Shown piece after piece: positions 55,734 to 64,000 of a stretch of DNA of 64,000 bases (position 1 is the stretch's first letter; each line of letters opens with the position of its first letter). Origin of the DNA: Halopseudomonas laoshanensis (lineage in GTDB: Bacteria; Pseudomonadota; Gammaproteobacteria; Pseudomonadales; Pseudomonadaceae); assembly GCF_008365385.1 (NCBI RefSeq), contig NZ_QOVF01000003.1, positions 124,001-188,000 on the forward strand, in the 5' to 3' direction. Below the pieces are notes generated by a model, which saw only the letters and a list, made by a program, of their open reading frames with translations, was not told where the DNA came from and did not search any database. The translations under genes were made by a program, and so were the position numbers.

Positions 55734-56111
55734 CTACTTGATGATTCGCCAGCAGAACGGATAGCGGTAGGCCTTGCCCTCATTGGCCTTGATCGCGGCG
55801 ATGATCATCAAGATTACCGCCCCGATAATTACCGCCCAGATCAGCAGAAAGCCGATTACCACGACCATCAGCAGTACACAGAGCAATCCCGCCAGCGCGA
55901 CGCTGATCTGGAAGTTGAGCGCTTCCTTGCCCTGATCATCGATAAAGGGATCCTGATCCTTTTTCAGCTGCCAGACCAACAGCGGCCCAATCAGGCTGCC
56001 GAAGGGGATCAGGCAACCCAGAAAGCCCGAGAGATGGGCAAACATTGCCCACTGACGCGCTTCCGGACCGGGCAACCCGGCATCTACTACCGTTTGAGCT
56101 TCATCGATCAT
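55734..56111 (-). CDS. DUF4870-family membrane protein
   Basis: A 125-residue protein with three hydrophobic segments (about 25-50, 65-85 and 85-108) separated by a charged stretch KKDQDPFIDDQGKEALNFQ, the signature of the DUF4870 (former Tic20-like) family. It is a probable inner-membrane protein with no known function. It lies between crc and rph, as in P. aeruginosa, and converges on crc across a GC-rich hairpin. Confidence 0.88.
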   Translation of the reverse strand: MIDEAQTVVDAGLPGPEARQWAMFAHLSGFLGCLIPFGSLIGPLLVWQLKKDQDPFIDDQGKEALNFQISVALAGLLCVLLMVVVIGFLLIWAVIIGAVILMIIAAIKANEGKAYRYPFCWRIIK

Positions 56112-56176
56112 TGCCTGAACTCCCTATCATGGGCTGACATTGTATAAGCTGAGTCACCGAACCGCGCCAGGCGCGG

Positions 56177-56899
56177 TTACTCGGTTTCCAGCGCGGCAAG
56201 CTGCAAGGCAAACAGCTGATCAACACCCTGCTTGGCCAATGCCAGCATAGCATTCAGTTCTTCCGCGCTGAACGGCGCAGCTTCGGCGGTGCCCTGCACT
56301 TCAATAAAGCCGCCTTTGTCAGTCACGACCACGTTGAGGTCAGTGTCTGCGGCGGAATCTTCCAGGTAGTCCAGATCCAGCACTGGTTCGCCCTGATAGA
56401 TGCCCACGGAAACCGCAGCAATCATCTGTACAGCGGGCATCTTCTTCAGTGCGCCGCGCTGTTTCATGACCCGTAAGGCGTCGACCAATGCCACGCAGGC
56501 GCCGGTGATGGACGCGGTACGGGTGCCACCGTCGGCCTGGATCACGTCACAATCGATATACAGGGTATTTTCGCCGAGGCTTTTCAGGTCGACCGCGGCA
56601 CGCAGTGACCGACCGATCAGCCGTTGAATCTCCAGGGTACGCCCACCCTGCTTGCCACGGCTGGCTTCACGCTGCATGCGGCCACCAGTCGAACGCGGCA
56701 ACATGCCGTATTCAGCGGTAATCCAGCCTTGGCCAGAACCGCGCAGGAAGCGCGGTACACCGGCCTCGACGCTGACAGTACAGATCACCTTGGTATCACC
56801 AAACTCCACCAGCACCGAACCTTCGGCATGCTTGGTGTAATGTCGGGTCAGGGTCACCTGACGCATCTGATCGGCTTCGCGGCCACTGGGACGTTTCAT
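56177..56899 (-). CDS. rph: Ribonuclease PH
   Basis: A 240-residue phosphorolytic 3'-5' exoribonuclease that trims tRNA precursors. Typical segments are [20 protein letters not shown] near 20-39, the arginine-rich [25 protein letters not shown] near 78-102 and GLGVL-like phosphate site [20 protein letters not shown] near 118-137. The start [13 protein letters not shown] fits the family, and length is normal. It is divergent from yicC, a conserved arrangement. Confidence 0.97.
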   Translation of the reverse strand: MKRPSGREADQMRQVTLTRHYTKHAEGSVLVEFGDTKVICTVSVEAGVPRFLRGSGQGWITAEYGMLPRSTGGRMQREASRGKQGGRTLEIQRLIGRSLRAAVDLKSLGENTLYIDCDVIQADGGTRTASITGACVALVDALRVMKQRGALKKMPAVQMIAAVSVGIYQGEPVLDLDYLEDSAADTDLNVVVTDKGGFIEVQGTAEAAPFSAEELNAMLALAKQGVDQLFALQLAALETE

Positions 56900-57021
56900 C
56901 TATTGAATCCTTGTACTGCAAGTATGTGTGCCTGGGATTATACGGCTCAAGCAGGCGGGGCGACACCTGAGAGTGCGCAGGGGTACAATGCGTTTCCGTT
57001 TCCCCTCTACGAGGCCCACCG

Positions 57022-57888
57022 ATGGTGTATAGCATGACTGCCTTTTCGCGCTGCGAATTGAGCACAGATCAGGGCAACCTTGCCTGGGAAATCCGCTCGG
57101 TCAACCATCGCTACCTGGAGCCGAGCTTGCGTATGCCCGAGGCTTTTCGTGAGCTGGAGGGCCCGCTGCGGGAGCGTCTGCGCAAGGAGTTCGCCCGCGG
57201 CAAACTGGAATGTACCCTGCGCTTCAACCCCGCCGACCAGAGCGTCGACAGCCTGCAACTGAACCAGCCACTGGTCAGCCAGCTGCTTGCTGCCGCCAGA
57301 CAGGTGAGCCAGCAATTGGACACCCCAGCGCCAATCAATCCGCTGGAAGTGCTGGCTTGGCCCGGCGTACTGGGCGGCGCACAGGACCACCAGGCGGAAA
57401 TGACGGCCCAGGCCAACAAGCTGTTCGAGCAGGCCGTGGCCGAGCTCAAGACCCAACGCGCGCGTGAAGGTGCGGAGCTGAAAAAGCTGCTCGAAGAACG
57501 GCTTGAGGCAATCTCCGAGCGGGTCGAGACTCTGCGCGAGATGATGCCCAGCCTGCTGGCAGCGCACCGACAGAAACTGATCGACCGTTTCAACGAGGCG
57601 CGCCTGGAGCTCGACGGTACCCGGGTCGAACAGGAACTGGTACTGCTGGCGCAGAAGATTGACGTTGCTGAAGAGCTGGACCGGCTCGATACCCATGTTA
57701 CCGAAACCCGCCACGTGCTCGGCGGCAAGGCGGCGATGGGCCGGCGACTGGATTTTCTGATGCAGGAGTTCAATCGTGAAGCCAATACCCTCGGCTCCAA
57801 AGCCATTGATAGTCGCAGCACTCAGGCTGCCGTGGATCTGAAGGTGTATATCGAGCAGATGCGCGAGCAAGTGCAGAACATCGAATGA
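57022..57888 (+). CDS. yicC: YicC-family endoribonuclease
   Basis: A 288-residue protein of the YicC/YloC family. The N-terminal domain (MVYSMTAFSRCELSTDQGNL, then WEIRSVNHRYLE) and the C-terminal DUF1732 region (LGGKAAMGRRLDFLMQEFNR, then EANTLGSKA) are both intact. In E. coli YicC is an RNA endonuclease implicated in turnover of the small RNA RyhB. The gene lies between rph and gmk, as in most gammaproteobacteria, although an MFS gene and a DUF2254 gene intervene before gmk here. Confidence 0.94.
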   Translation: MVYSMTAFSRCELSTDQGNLAWEIRSVNHRYLEPSLRMPEAFRELEGPLRERLRKEFARGKLECTLRFNPADQSVDSLQLNQPLVSQLLAAARQVSQQLDTPAPINPLEVLAWPGVLGGAQDHQAEMTAQANKLFEQAVAELKTQRAREGAELKKLLEERLEAISERVETLREMMPSLLAAHRQKLIDRFNEARLELDGTRVEQELVLLAQKIDVAEELDRLDTHVTETRHVLGGKAAMGRRLDFLMQEFNREANTLGSKAIDSRSTQAAVDLKVYIEQMREQVQNIE

Positions 57889-57925
57889 TGTGGCTAACAA
57901 CCCCCTGAACCACTAGAGCGTCCAT

Positions 57926-59209
57926 TTGGCCAGCCACAGCCCTGACCCCAGCCTCAGCCGCCCAAACGTCTATCGCCAGCCGGGCTTTCTGCCCTTTGTC
58001 ATCGCCCGTCTGATCGCGGTGTTTGCGATGCAGATTCAGGCCATTGTCGTGGCCTGGCAGGTTTACGAGATCACCAACGATCCGTTGTCGCTGGCCTATG
58101 TCGGTCTGGCTCAGTTCGTCCCCATGGTTTTGCTGCTGATGCCCGCAGGCGATCTTATTGATCGCTTCGACCGCAAGCGCATTCTGGCCCTGGCCTGGAG
58201 CGGTGCTGCGCTGTGCAGCGCTGCGCTCTGGTGGTTGTCGGTGACAGACGCTGAAGACGTCTACTGGTTTTACCTGGCACTGATGCTTTACGGCAGCGCC
58301 CGGGCGTTTATTGGCACCTCATTGCAGAGCCTGTTGCCGCAGATTGTGCCGCGTGATCATCTGGCCCAGGCGATCGCCACCAACAGCATGATCATGCGGG
58401 CCGCGACCATTCTGGGGCCGGTGATGGGGGGCGTGCTGTTTGCGCTGGGCGGCGGCGAGCTGACCTATTCGGTCTGTCTCGGCTGTTTTCTCGGGGGTCT
58501 CGGTCTACTGCTGCGGGTGCCGGTGCTCTACGCCGAAAAGCGGCAGATCCTGGAGGCCACCGCCTGGAAACGCTTTACCGCTGGTATCAGCTTTATCCGC
58601 TCGCGGCCGATCATTCTCGGCACTATCTCCCTGGACCTGTTTGCCGTGCTGCTCGGCGGCGTGGTCGCGCTGCTGCCGATTTATGCCAAGGAGGTGCTGC
58701 AAGTCGGGCCAGAGGGGCTGGGCGCCTTGCGCAGCGCCATGGCCATCGGCGAAATCATGGTTGGCATTTACCTGAGTGCGCGGCCATTCAACCGCAATGT
58801 GGGCCGCACCATGTTTATTGCCGTGGCCATTTTCGGCGTCGCCAATCTGGTCTTTGCGCTGTCGACGCTGTTCTGGCTGTCTTTTGGGGCGCTGATGGTC
58901 GCCGGCGCCGCGGATATGGTCAGCATGTACATTCGCTCGGCACTCATCCAGTTTTCTACCCCGGATACCATGCGCGGCCGGGTGAATGCGGTCAACATGC
59001 TGTTTATCGGCTCATCCAACGAGCTCGGGGTTTTCCGCGGCGGGACCAGCGCCGCCTGGTTTGGCGTGGTGCCGGCGGCGGTGATCGGCAGCCTGTGCAC
59101 ACTGGGTGTGGTCAGCGGCCTGGCGCTGGGCTTCAAGTCCTTGCGCCAGGTCAATCGGTTCGAAGATGCTTCACCGGCAAGCCGCGCCGAAAGCCCTGTT
59201 CAGCTTTGA
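57926..59209 (+). CDS. MFS transporter, EntS/MFS_3-like
   Basis: A 427-residue inner-membrane transporter with about twelve hydrophobic segments. The cytoplasmic loop motif between helices 2 and 3 is present as PAGDLIDRFDRKRIL near residues 72-86. The layout matches the MFS_3 (EntS-like) exporters. The start is TTG at 57926, because no ATG or GTG gives a complete first helix. It follows yicC by 37 bases. Its end overlaps the convergent DUF2254 gene by 10 bases. The substrate is unknown. It interrupts the yicC-gmk order usual in related genomes. Confidence 0.85.
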   Translation: MASHSPDPSLSRPNVYRQPGFLPFVIARLIAVFAMQIQAIVVAWQVYEITNDPLSLAYVGLAQFVPMVLLLMPAGDLIDRFDRKRILALAWSGAALCSAALWWLSVTDAEDVYWFYLALMLYGSARAFIGTSLQSLLPQIVPRDHLAQAIATNSMIMRAATILGPVMGGVLFALGGGELTYSVCLGCFLGGLGLLLRVPVLYAEKRQILEATAWKRFTAGISFIRSRPIILGTISLDLFAVLLGGVVALLPIYAKEVLQVGPEGLGALRSAMAIGEIMVGIYLSARPFNRNVGRTMFIAVAIFGVANLVFALSTLFWLSFGALMVAGAADMVSMYIRSALIQFSTPDTMRGRVNAVNMLFIGSSNELGVFRGGTSAAWFGVVPAAVIGSLCTLGVVSGLALGFKSLRQVNRFEDASPASRAESPVQL

Positions 59210-60453
59210 AGCTTGCCAGCCAGTTCGCGTAGCAGGGCGACATCGTCATCCAGCACCATCACCGCTTCAGCGCGCCTGAACGCCACCTGAGCATGCCGCA
59301 CGGCTACCGGGCGGAACTGACCGCCCCGTTCCGCCAATGCCTGAAAGGCCTTCTGCAGGCGCAATTGCACCTCGATCAGCGAGGCACCGTCGCGGGCGAT
59401 AGGCGGGAAGATATCATCGAACAACTCCTCCAGCTGCAGTGCCGGGACCCACACACGCTGGCAACTCACGTCCTTGCTCTGGTGAATTTCAGCGTCGACG
59501 GGCCAATGGGAGAGGATACGCACCGCCCGGCCGATTACGTCGATCGCCGTGCCCGGGTCATTCATGGATGGCGACAGGGCGCGGGAAGCGATCTCGGCAA
59601 GCACCGCCAGTCCGAAGCGCGGGTCCTGATCAAATGAGCGGGTCTTGCCCACGGTAAACGCGGCACGCAGAGTATCAAACTGAGCGCTATCGGCCTGGGG
59701 ATCGACCCACGCCAGTGGCCGCGACTCGTGCACAAAACTGCCCGGCAAGCTGCTTACATACACCTGCAGATCATGTTCCTGAGCGCAATCCGATATCTCT
59801 TCAACGTCCAGATGCTGTACATAGCCAATACTATCGGCATACAGCGGAACCCAGCCTTCCGGGAGCTTGCCATCCAGCCAGGGATGACCGCCGACACAGG
59901 GGTTGTCGATACGGTCAACCAGCGCCTTGAGCGTCGCCTGCTCCACCCGGTCCGTGGTATCGCCAACGCGACCAAATGAAGACAGATGATCGATCCAGCG
60001 CAACATGGTGATCACGATCATCAGAATCACCAGCAAGGTGAAGGCGAACAACACGATCCGCCCGCGTTCGCCGTAGATCTCGGTACTCAGGGCAATAATG
60101 CCGACCAGGCTGAATAGAAATGAGCCGAGAAAGGTGGCCAACACATTCTGCGTGGTGGTGTCCTGCATCAGCAGCCGAATGGCCCGCGGCGTTACGCTGG
60201 TGGTCGCGGCCGCATAGGCTGAGACCATCACTGTCAGGGAAAAGGTCGTCACCGTCAGCATGCTGGAGGCGAGGATATGCAGGATGGTCTCGACCGAGTC
60301 CCCGCCGATGCTGATCGGCAAACCTTCGGGCATAACCCGGTCGGCGGCGCTCGCCAGCAGCGCCGCAAGCACTGCCAGCAAGGCGAACAGCGAGGCGCGC
60401 ACCCAAAGCATTCGGGTCAATTGCGCCAGCACCCACTGCCATTTCGAAATCAT
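59200..60453 (-). CDS. DUF2254-family membrane protein
   Basis: A 417-residue protein with four N-terminal membrane segments (about 20-38, 60-85, 105-128 and 133-155) followed by a soluble domain of about 250 residues. The central motif SVTPRAIRLLMQDTTTQNVL and the later SPSMNDPGTAIDVIGRAVRI are characteristic of DUF2254. The family's function is unknown. It is convergent with the MFS gene, their 3' ends overlapping, and divergent from gmk. The pair seems to have been placed together between yicC and gmk. Confidence 0.87.
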   Translation of the reverse strand: MISKWQWVLAQLTRMLWVRASLFALLAVLAALLASAADRVMPEGLPISIGGDSVETILHILASSMLTVTTFSLTVMVSAYAAATTSVTPRAIRLLMQDTTTQNVLATFLGSFLFSLVGIIALSTEIYGERGRIVLFAFTLLVILMIVITMLRWIDHLSSFGRVGDTTDRVEQATLKALVDRIDNPCVGGHPWLDGKLPEGWVPLYADSIGYVQHLDVEEISDCAQEHDLQVYVSSLPGSFVHESRPLAWVDPQADSAQFDTLRAAFTVGKTRSFDQDPRFGLAVLAEIASRALSPSMNDPGTAIDVIGRAVRILSHWPVDAEIHQSKDVSCQRVWVPALQLEELFDDIFPPIARDGASLIEVQLRLQKAFQALAERGGQFRPVAVRHAQVAFRRAEAVMVLDDDVALLRELAGKLQS

Positions 60454-60531
60454 GCATTACTCCAGAAAAGGGACGGCGCAAGCGCCTTGCCCCGCTAGAA
60501 TAGCCGCATGTAAGCCTACGTAAAGTGCTGA

Positions 60532-61230
<699 letters not shown>

Positions 61231-61314
61231 GGCGCAATTCAGTACACTACACGGTCCGGCGACCCGTTCTGGGCGCGTCGAGTTACGATATTAAAGCCGT
61301 TCCGGAGTACACCC

Positions 61315-61572
61315 ATGGCCCGCGTTACCGTTGAAGACTGCCTGGAAAATGTAGAAAACCGTTTTGAGCTGGTTATGCTGGCCACCAAACGCTCGCGTCA
61401 GCTGGCCACCGGCGGCAAGGAGCCGAAGGTAGCCTGGGAAAATGACAAGCCCACCGTAGTCGCCCTGCGTGAAATCGCTGGCGGCCTGATTTCCAACGAG
61501 ATTTTGGCACAGGAAGCCATTCAGGATCAGCAGGAACCGCTGTACTCGATGGAATCAGATCTGGACGAGTAA
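61315..61572 (+). CDS. rpoZ: DNA-directed RNA polymerase omega subunit
   Basis: An 85-residue protein, [20 protein letters not shown] followed by [14 protein letters not shown], matching RpoZ. It helps assemble RNA polymerase and forms part of a (p)ppGpp-binding site. The gene lies 84 bases after gmk and 85 bases before spoT, the order found across gammaproteobacteria. Confidence 0.98.
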   Translation: MARVTVEDCLENVENRFELVMLATKRSRQLATGGKEPKVAWENDKPTVVALREIAGGLISNEILAQEAIQDQQEPLYSMESDLDE

Positions 61573-61657
61573 TCGCCTTGCGCAGGTCGGTGACAGGCCA
61601 CCCCTGGGTGCCAACCACTGGCGCCGAAGCCTGCGCACGCGTGACCGGGAGAATCCT

Positions 61658-63805
61658 ATGCCCGGTATAGAAGCTTTTGCCGAACGGCTCGACCGTTATC
61701 TTGAGCCGGACCAGGTCAATCTGGTCCGGCGCGCGTATTTCTATGCCGAGCAGGCCCACGACGGTCAAACCCGTCGCAGTGGCGAGCCTTACGTCACCCA
61801 TCCTCTTGCCGTAGCCAATATCCTCGCCGACATGCATATGGACCATCAAAGCCTGATGGCCGCCATGCTGCATGATGTGATCGAAGACACCGGCATTCCC
61901 AAGGATGCCTTGGTCACCCAGTTCGGTGACACCGTGGCCGAACTGGTCGATGGCGTCAGCAAACTTACGCAGATGACCTTCGAGACCAAAGCCGAGGCGC
62001 AGGCGGAGAACTTCCAGAAGATGGCCCTGGCGATGGCCCGCGATATTCGCGTGATTCTGGTCAAGCTCGCCGATCGTCTGCACAACATGCGCACCCTGGG
62101 CGCACTGGCACCGGAGAAGCGCCGGCGGATTGCCAAGGAGACCCTGGAGATTTACGCGCCTATCGCCAACCGCCTGGGCATGCATAGCCTGAGTACCGAG
62201 TTCGAGGACCTGGGCTTCAAGGCCATGCATCCGATGCGCTCCAACATGATTGATCGCGCGGTACGCAGCGCCCGGGGCAATCGCAAGGAGTTACTGAACA
62301 AGATTCTCGAGTCCTTGCAAAGCTGCCTTGAGCGCGAAGGCATGCCGGGCAAGGTGATGGGCCGCGAAAAGCATTTGTATGGCATCTATCAGAAGATGCG
62401 CGGCAAGCGCAAAGCCTTCACCGAAATCATGGATGTGTACGCTTTTCGCATCATCGTCGACAAACCCGATACCTGTTACCGGGTGCTGGGCGCCGTGCAC
62501 AGCCTGTATAAACCCTTTCCGGGTCGCTTCAAGGATTACATCGCCATCCCCAAGGCCAACGGCTACCAGTCATTGCATACCACACTGTTTGGTCTGCATG
62601 GGGTACCCATCGAAATCCAGATCCGCACTGAGGAGATGGAGGACATGGCCAACAACGGCATTGCCGCGCATTGGGTGTACAAGTCCAAGGATGATGTGAT
62701 CAACGGCCACCACGCGCGTACCCGCCAGTGGCTGAAGGGCGTGATGGAGTTGCAACAGAACGCCGGCAACTCGCTGGAATTCATCGAGAACGTCAAGATA
62801 GATCTGTTCCCGGATGAGGTGTATATCTTTACCCCCAAGGGCCGCATCATGGAGCTGCCCAAGGGCTCAACGCCGGTTGATTTTGCCTACGCAGTGCATA
62901 CCGACGTGGGCAACAGCTGCATCGCCTGCCGAGTAAACCGCCGCCTGGCGCCGTTATCCGAGCCGCTGCAGAGCGGGCAAACGGTAGAAGTCATTACCGC
63001 TCCCGGCGCGCGTCCGAATCCGGCCTGGTTGAGCTTCGTGATCACCGGCAAAGCACGCAGCAATATTCGTCACTTCCTCAAGCATCAGCGCCACTCCGAG
63101 TCCATTGCTCTGGGTGAGCGTCTACTCGACAAGGTACTCGCGAGCTTCGACACCAGCCTGGCCGACGTGCCGGCAGAGAACATTCAGCAAGTGCTCAAAG
63201 ATTGCAGCATGGAGCTGATGGAAGATCTGCTGGCCGACATCGGCCTGGGCAACCGTATGGCTTATGTGGTGGCGCGTCGCCTGCTGGCGAGCTCCAACGT
63301 GGTCGAATCGGATGCGGAAACCACCTCCGTCAACACGCCATCGGATACCGACATCCGCGAACTGCCCTTGGCTATCCGCGGTACCGAAGGCCTGGTGGTC
63401 AGTTTCGCGCGCTGCTGCAACCCGATCCCGGGGGATCCGATTGTCGGTTACCTGTCCTCCGGCAAGGGCATGGTCATTCACCAGGAAAACTGCATCAAGC
63501 TGGCGGACAATCGCCACAGCAATGAAAAGACCCTGCATCTGACCTGGGACAAGAATGTCAGCGGCGAATTTACCGTGGAGCTGCAGGTGGAGCTGGAAAA
63601 CGAGCGCGGCATCATCGCCCAACTGGCCGCCGGCATCACCATGGCCGACGCCAGCATCGACAAGATCAGCGTCGACGAGCGTGATGGCCGTATCAGCGTC
63701 GTGCAACTGGTGGTGCGCGTTCGCGACCGCCTGCACCTTTCCCAACTGATCAAGCGTATCCGTGCCCTGAAAGGCGTGATGCGCATTACCCGTCTGAAAA
63801 ACTGA
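61658..63805 (+). CDS. spoT: Bifunctional (p)ppGpp synthetase/hydrolase SpoT
   Basis: A 715-residue alarmone enzyme. The HD hydrolase domain is at about 25-185, with the HD pair in [12 protein letters not shown] near residue 71. The RelA/SpoT synthetase domain is near 225-355 ([13 protein letters not shown], then FAFRIIV-like [14 protein letters not shown]). The TGS domain is near 390-450 and the C-terminal ACT domain near 640-715. It makes and degrades (p)ppGpp in response to starvation. In the synthetase domain the motif [16 protein letters not shown] is intact. ridA follows 17 bases later. Confidence 0.97.
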   Translation: MPGIEAFAERLDRYLEPDQVNLVRRAYFYAEQAHDGQTRRSGEPYVTHPLAVANILADMHMDHQSLMAAMLHDVIEDTGIPKDALVTQFGDTVAELVDGVSKLTQMTFETKAEAQAENFQKMALAMARDIRVILVKLADRLHNMRTLGALAPEKRRRIAKETLEIYAPIANRLGMHSLSTEFEDLGFKAMHPMRSNMIDRAVRSARGNRKELLNKILESLQSCLEREGMPGKVMGREKHLYGIYQKMRGKRKAFTEIMDVYAFRIIVDKPDTCYRVLGAVHSLYKPFPGRFKDYIAIPKANGYQSLHTTLFGLHGVPIEIQIRTEEMEDMANNGIAAHWVYKSKDDVINGHHARTRQWLKGVMELQQNAGNSLEFIENVKIDLFPDEVYIFTPKGRIMELPKGSTPVDFAYAVHTDVGNSCIACRVNRRLAPLSEPLQSGQTVEVITAPGARPNPAWLSFVITGKARSNIRHFLKHQRHSESIALGERLLDKVLASFDTSLADVPAENIQQVLKDCSMELMEDLLADIGLGNRMAYVVARRLLASSNVVESDAETTSVNTPSDTDIRELPLAIRGTEGLVVSFARCCNPIPGDPIVGYLSSGKGMVIHQENCIKLADNRHSNEKTLHLTWDKNVSGEFTVELQVELENERGIIAQLAAGITMADASIDKISVDERDGRISVVQLVVRVRDRLHLSQLIKRIRALKGVMRITRLKN

Positions 63806-63822
63806 CTACCTCTGGAGCATCA

Positions 63823-64000
63823 ATGAACAAGCAAGTGATTACCAGCGACCGGGCTCCGGCCGCTATCGGACCCTATTCCCAGGCCATCAAGGTCGGTAAT
63901 ACCGTGTACCTGTCCGGACAGATTCCGCTCGACCCAACCAGCATGGAAGTCGTGGAAGGCATGGAGAAGCAGATTTGCCAGGTGTTCGACAACCTGAGCG
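63823..64000 (+). CDS. ridA: RidA family reactive intermediate deaminase (partial, 5' end)
   Basis: The first 59 codons of a RidA/YjgF/YER057c protein run off the window end. The sequence begins [20 protein letters not shown] and continues [18 protein letters not shown], the family signature. RidA hydrolyses enamine or imine intermediates released by PLP enzymes, protecting other PLP enzymes. The full family length is about 126 residues, so roughly half is missing. A CTGGAG site lies before the ATG, and it is likely cotranscribed with spoT. Confidence 0.93.
   Translation, partial: MNKQVITSDRAPAAIGPYSQAIKVGNTVYLSGQIPLDPTSMEVVEGMEKQICQVFDNLS

Overview
The window is chromosomal DNA of a gammaproteobacterium of the Pseudomonadaceae. 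Evidence is the presence of crc, a long algC, desA, the rpmG-rpmB-radC-coaBC-dut-algC-argB and crc-rph-yicC-gmk-rpoZ-spoT-ridA blocks and a GMC oxidoreductase-coaD-ferredoxin-ggt-mutM block, all in pseudomonad order. Base composition is near 60% GC. A marine or saline lineage such as Halopseudomonas is possible, but this is inference. I found no tRNA, rRNA, CRISPR array, insertion sequence or prophage.

Layout. 1-9.8 kb: housekeeping and envelope genes (GMC oxidoreductase, coaD, ferredoxin, ggt, Na/Pi transporter, mutM, an unidentified permease, a PaaI-type thioesterase), with a palindromic repeat at 7761-7929. 10-28.4 kb: an accessory catabolic region. It holds 3-hydroxyacyl-CoA dehydrogenase plus thiolase, an acyl-CoA ligase plus crotonase, an IclR regulator, a PimF-like fusion enzyme, a PimC/PimD-like acyl-CoA dehydrogenase pair, etfBA, a TAXI-type TRAP transporter and a cyclase-family hydrolase. 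28.6-32.8 kb: uppP, an orphan type VI effector (PAAR-lipase) with its DUF2931 lipoprotein, and a cupin. 32.8-46.2 kb: 2-oxoacid dehydrogenase E2/E1beta/E1alpha, a membrane PQQ dehydrogenase, an aspartic-type protease homologue, a BON-MscS channel, a fasciclin protein, a GGDEF/EAL protein, desA and an M23 peptidase. 46.3-64 kb: the conserved core block from rpmG/rpmB to spoT and the start of ridA.

The most interesting system is the 10-28 kb catabolic region. A palindrome TTCCGC-N3-GCGGAA, perfect or degenerate, lies before the hydroxyacyl-CoA dehydrogenase/thiolase operon, in the ligase/iclR divergent gap, before the PimF-like operon and before the TAXI-TRAP transporter. This points to one IclR regulon coupling uptake, activation and beta-oxidation of a carboxylic acid. 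The gene set resembles the pimelate (pim) and adipate (dca) pathways, so a medium-chain dicarboxylate is the leading guess for the substrate. The electron flow would run from the acyl-CoA dehydrogenases through EtfAB. The second point of interest is the PAAR-lipase effector and lipoprotein pair with a marked GC drop inside the effector gene and no secretion apparatus nearby.
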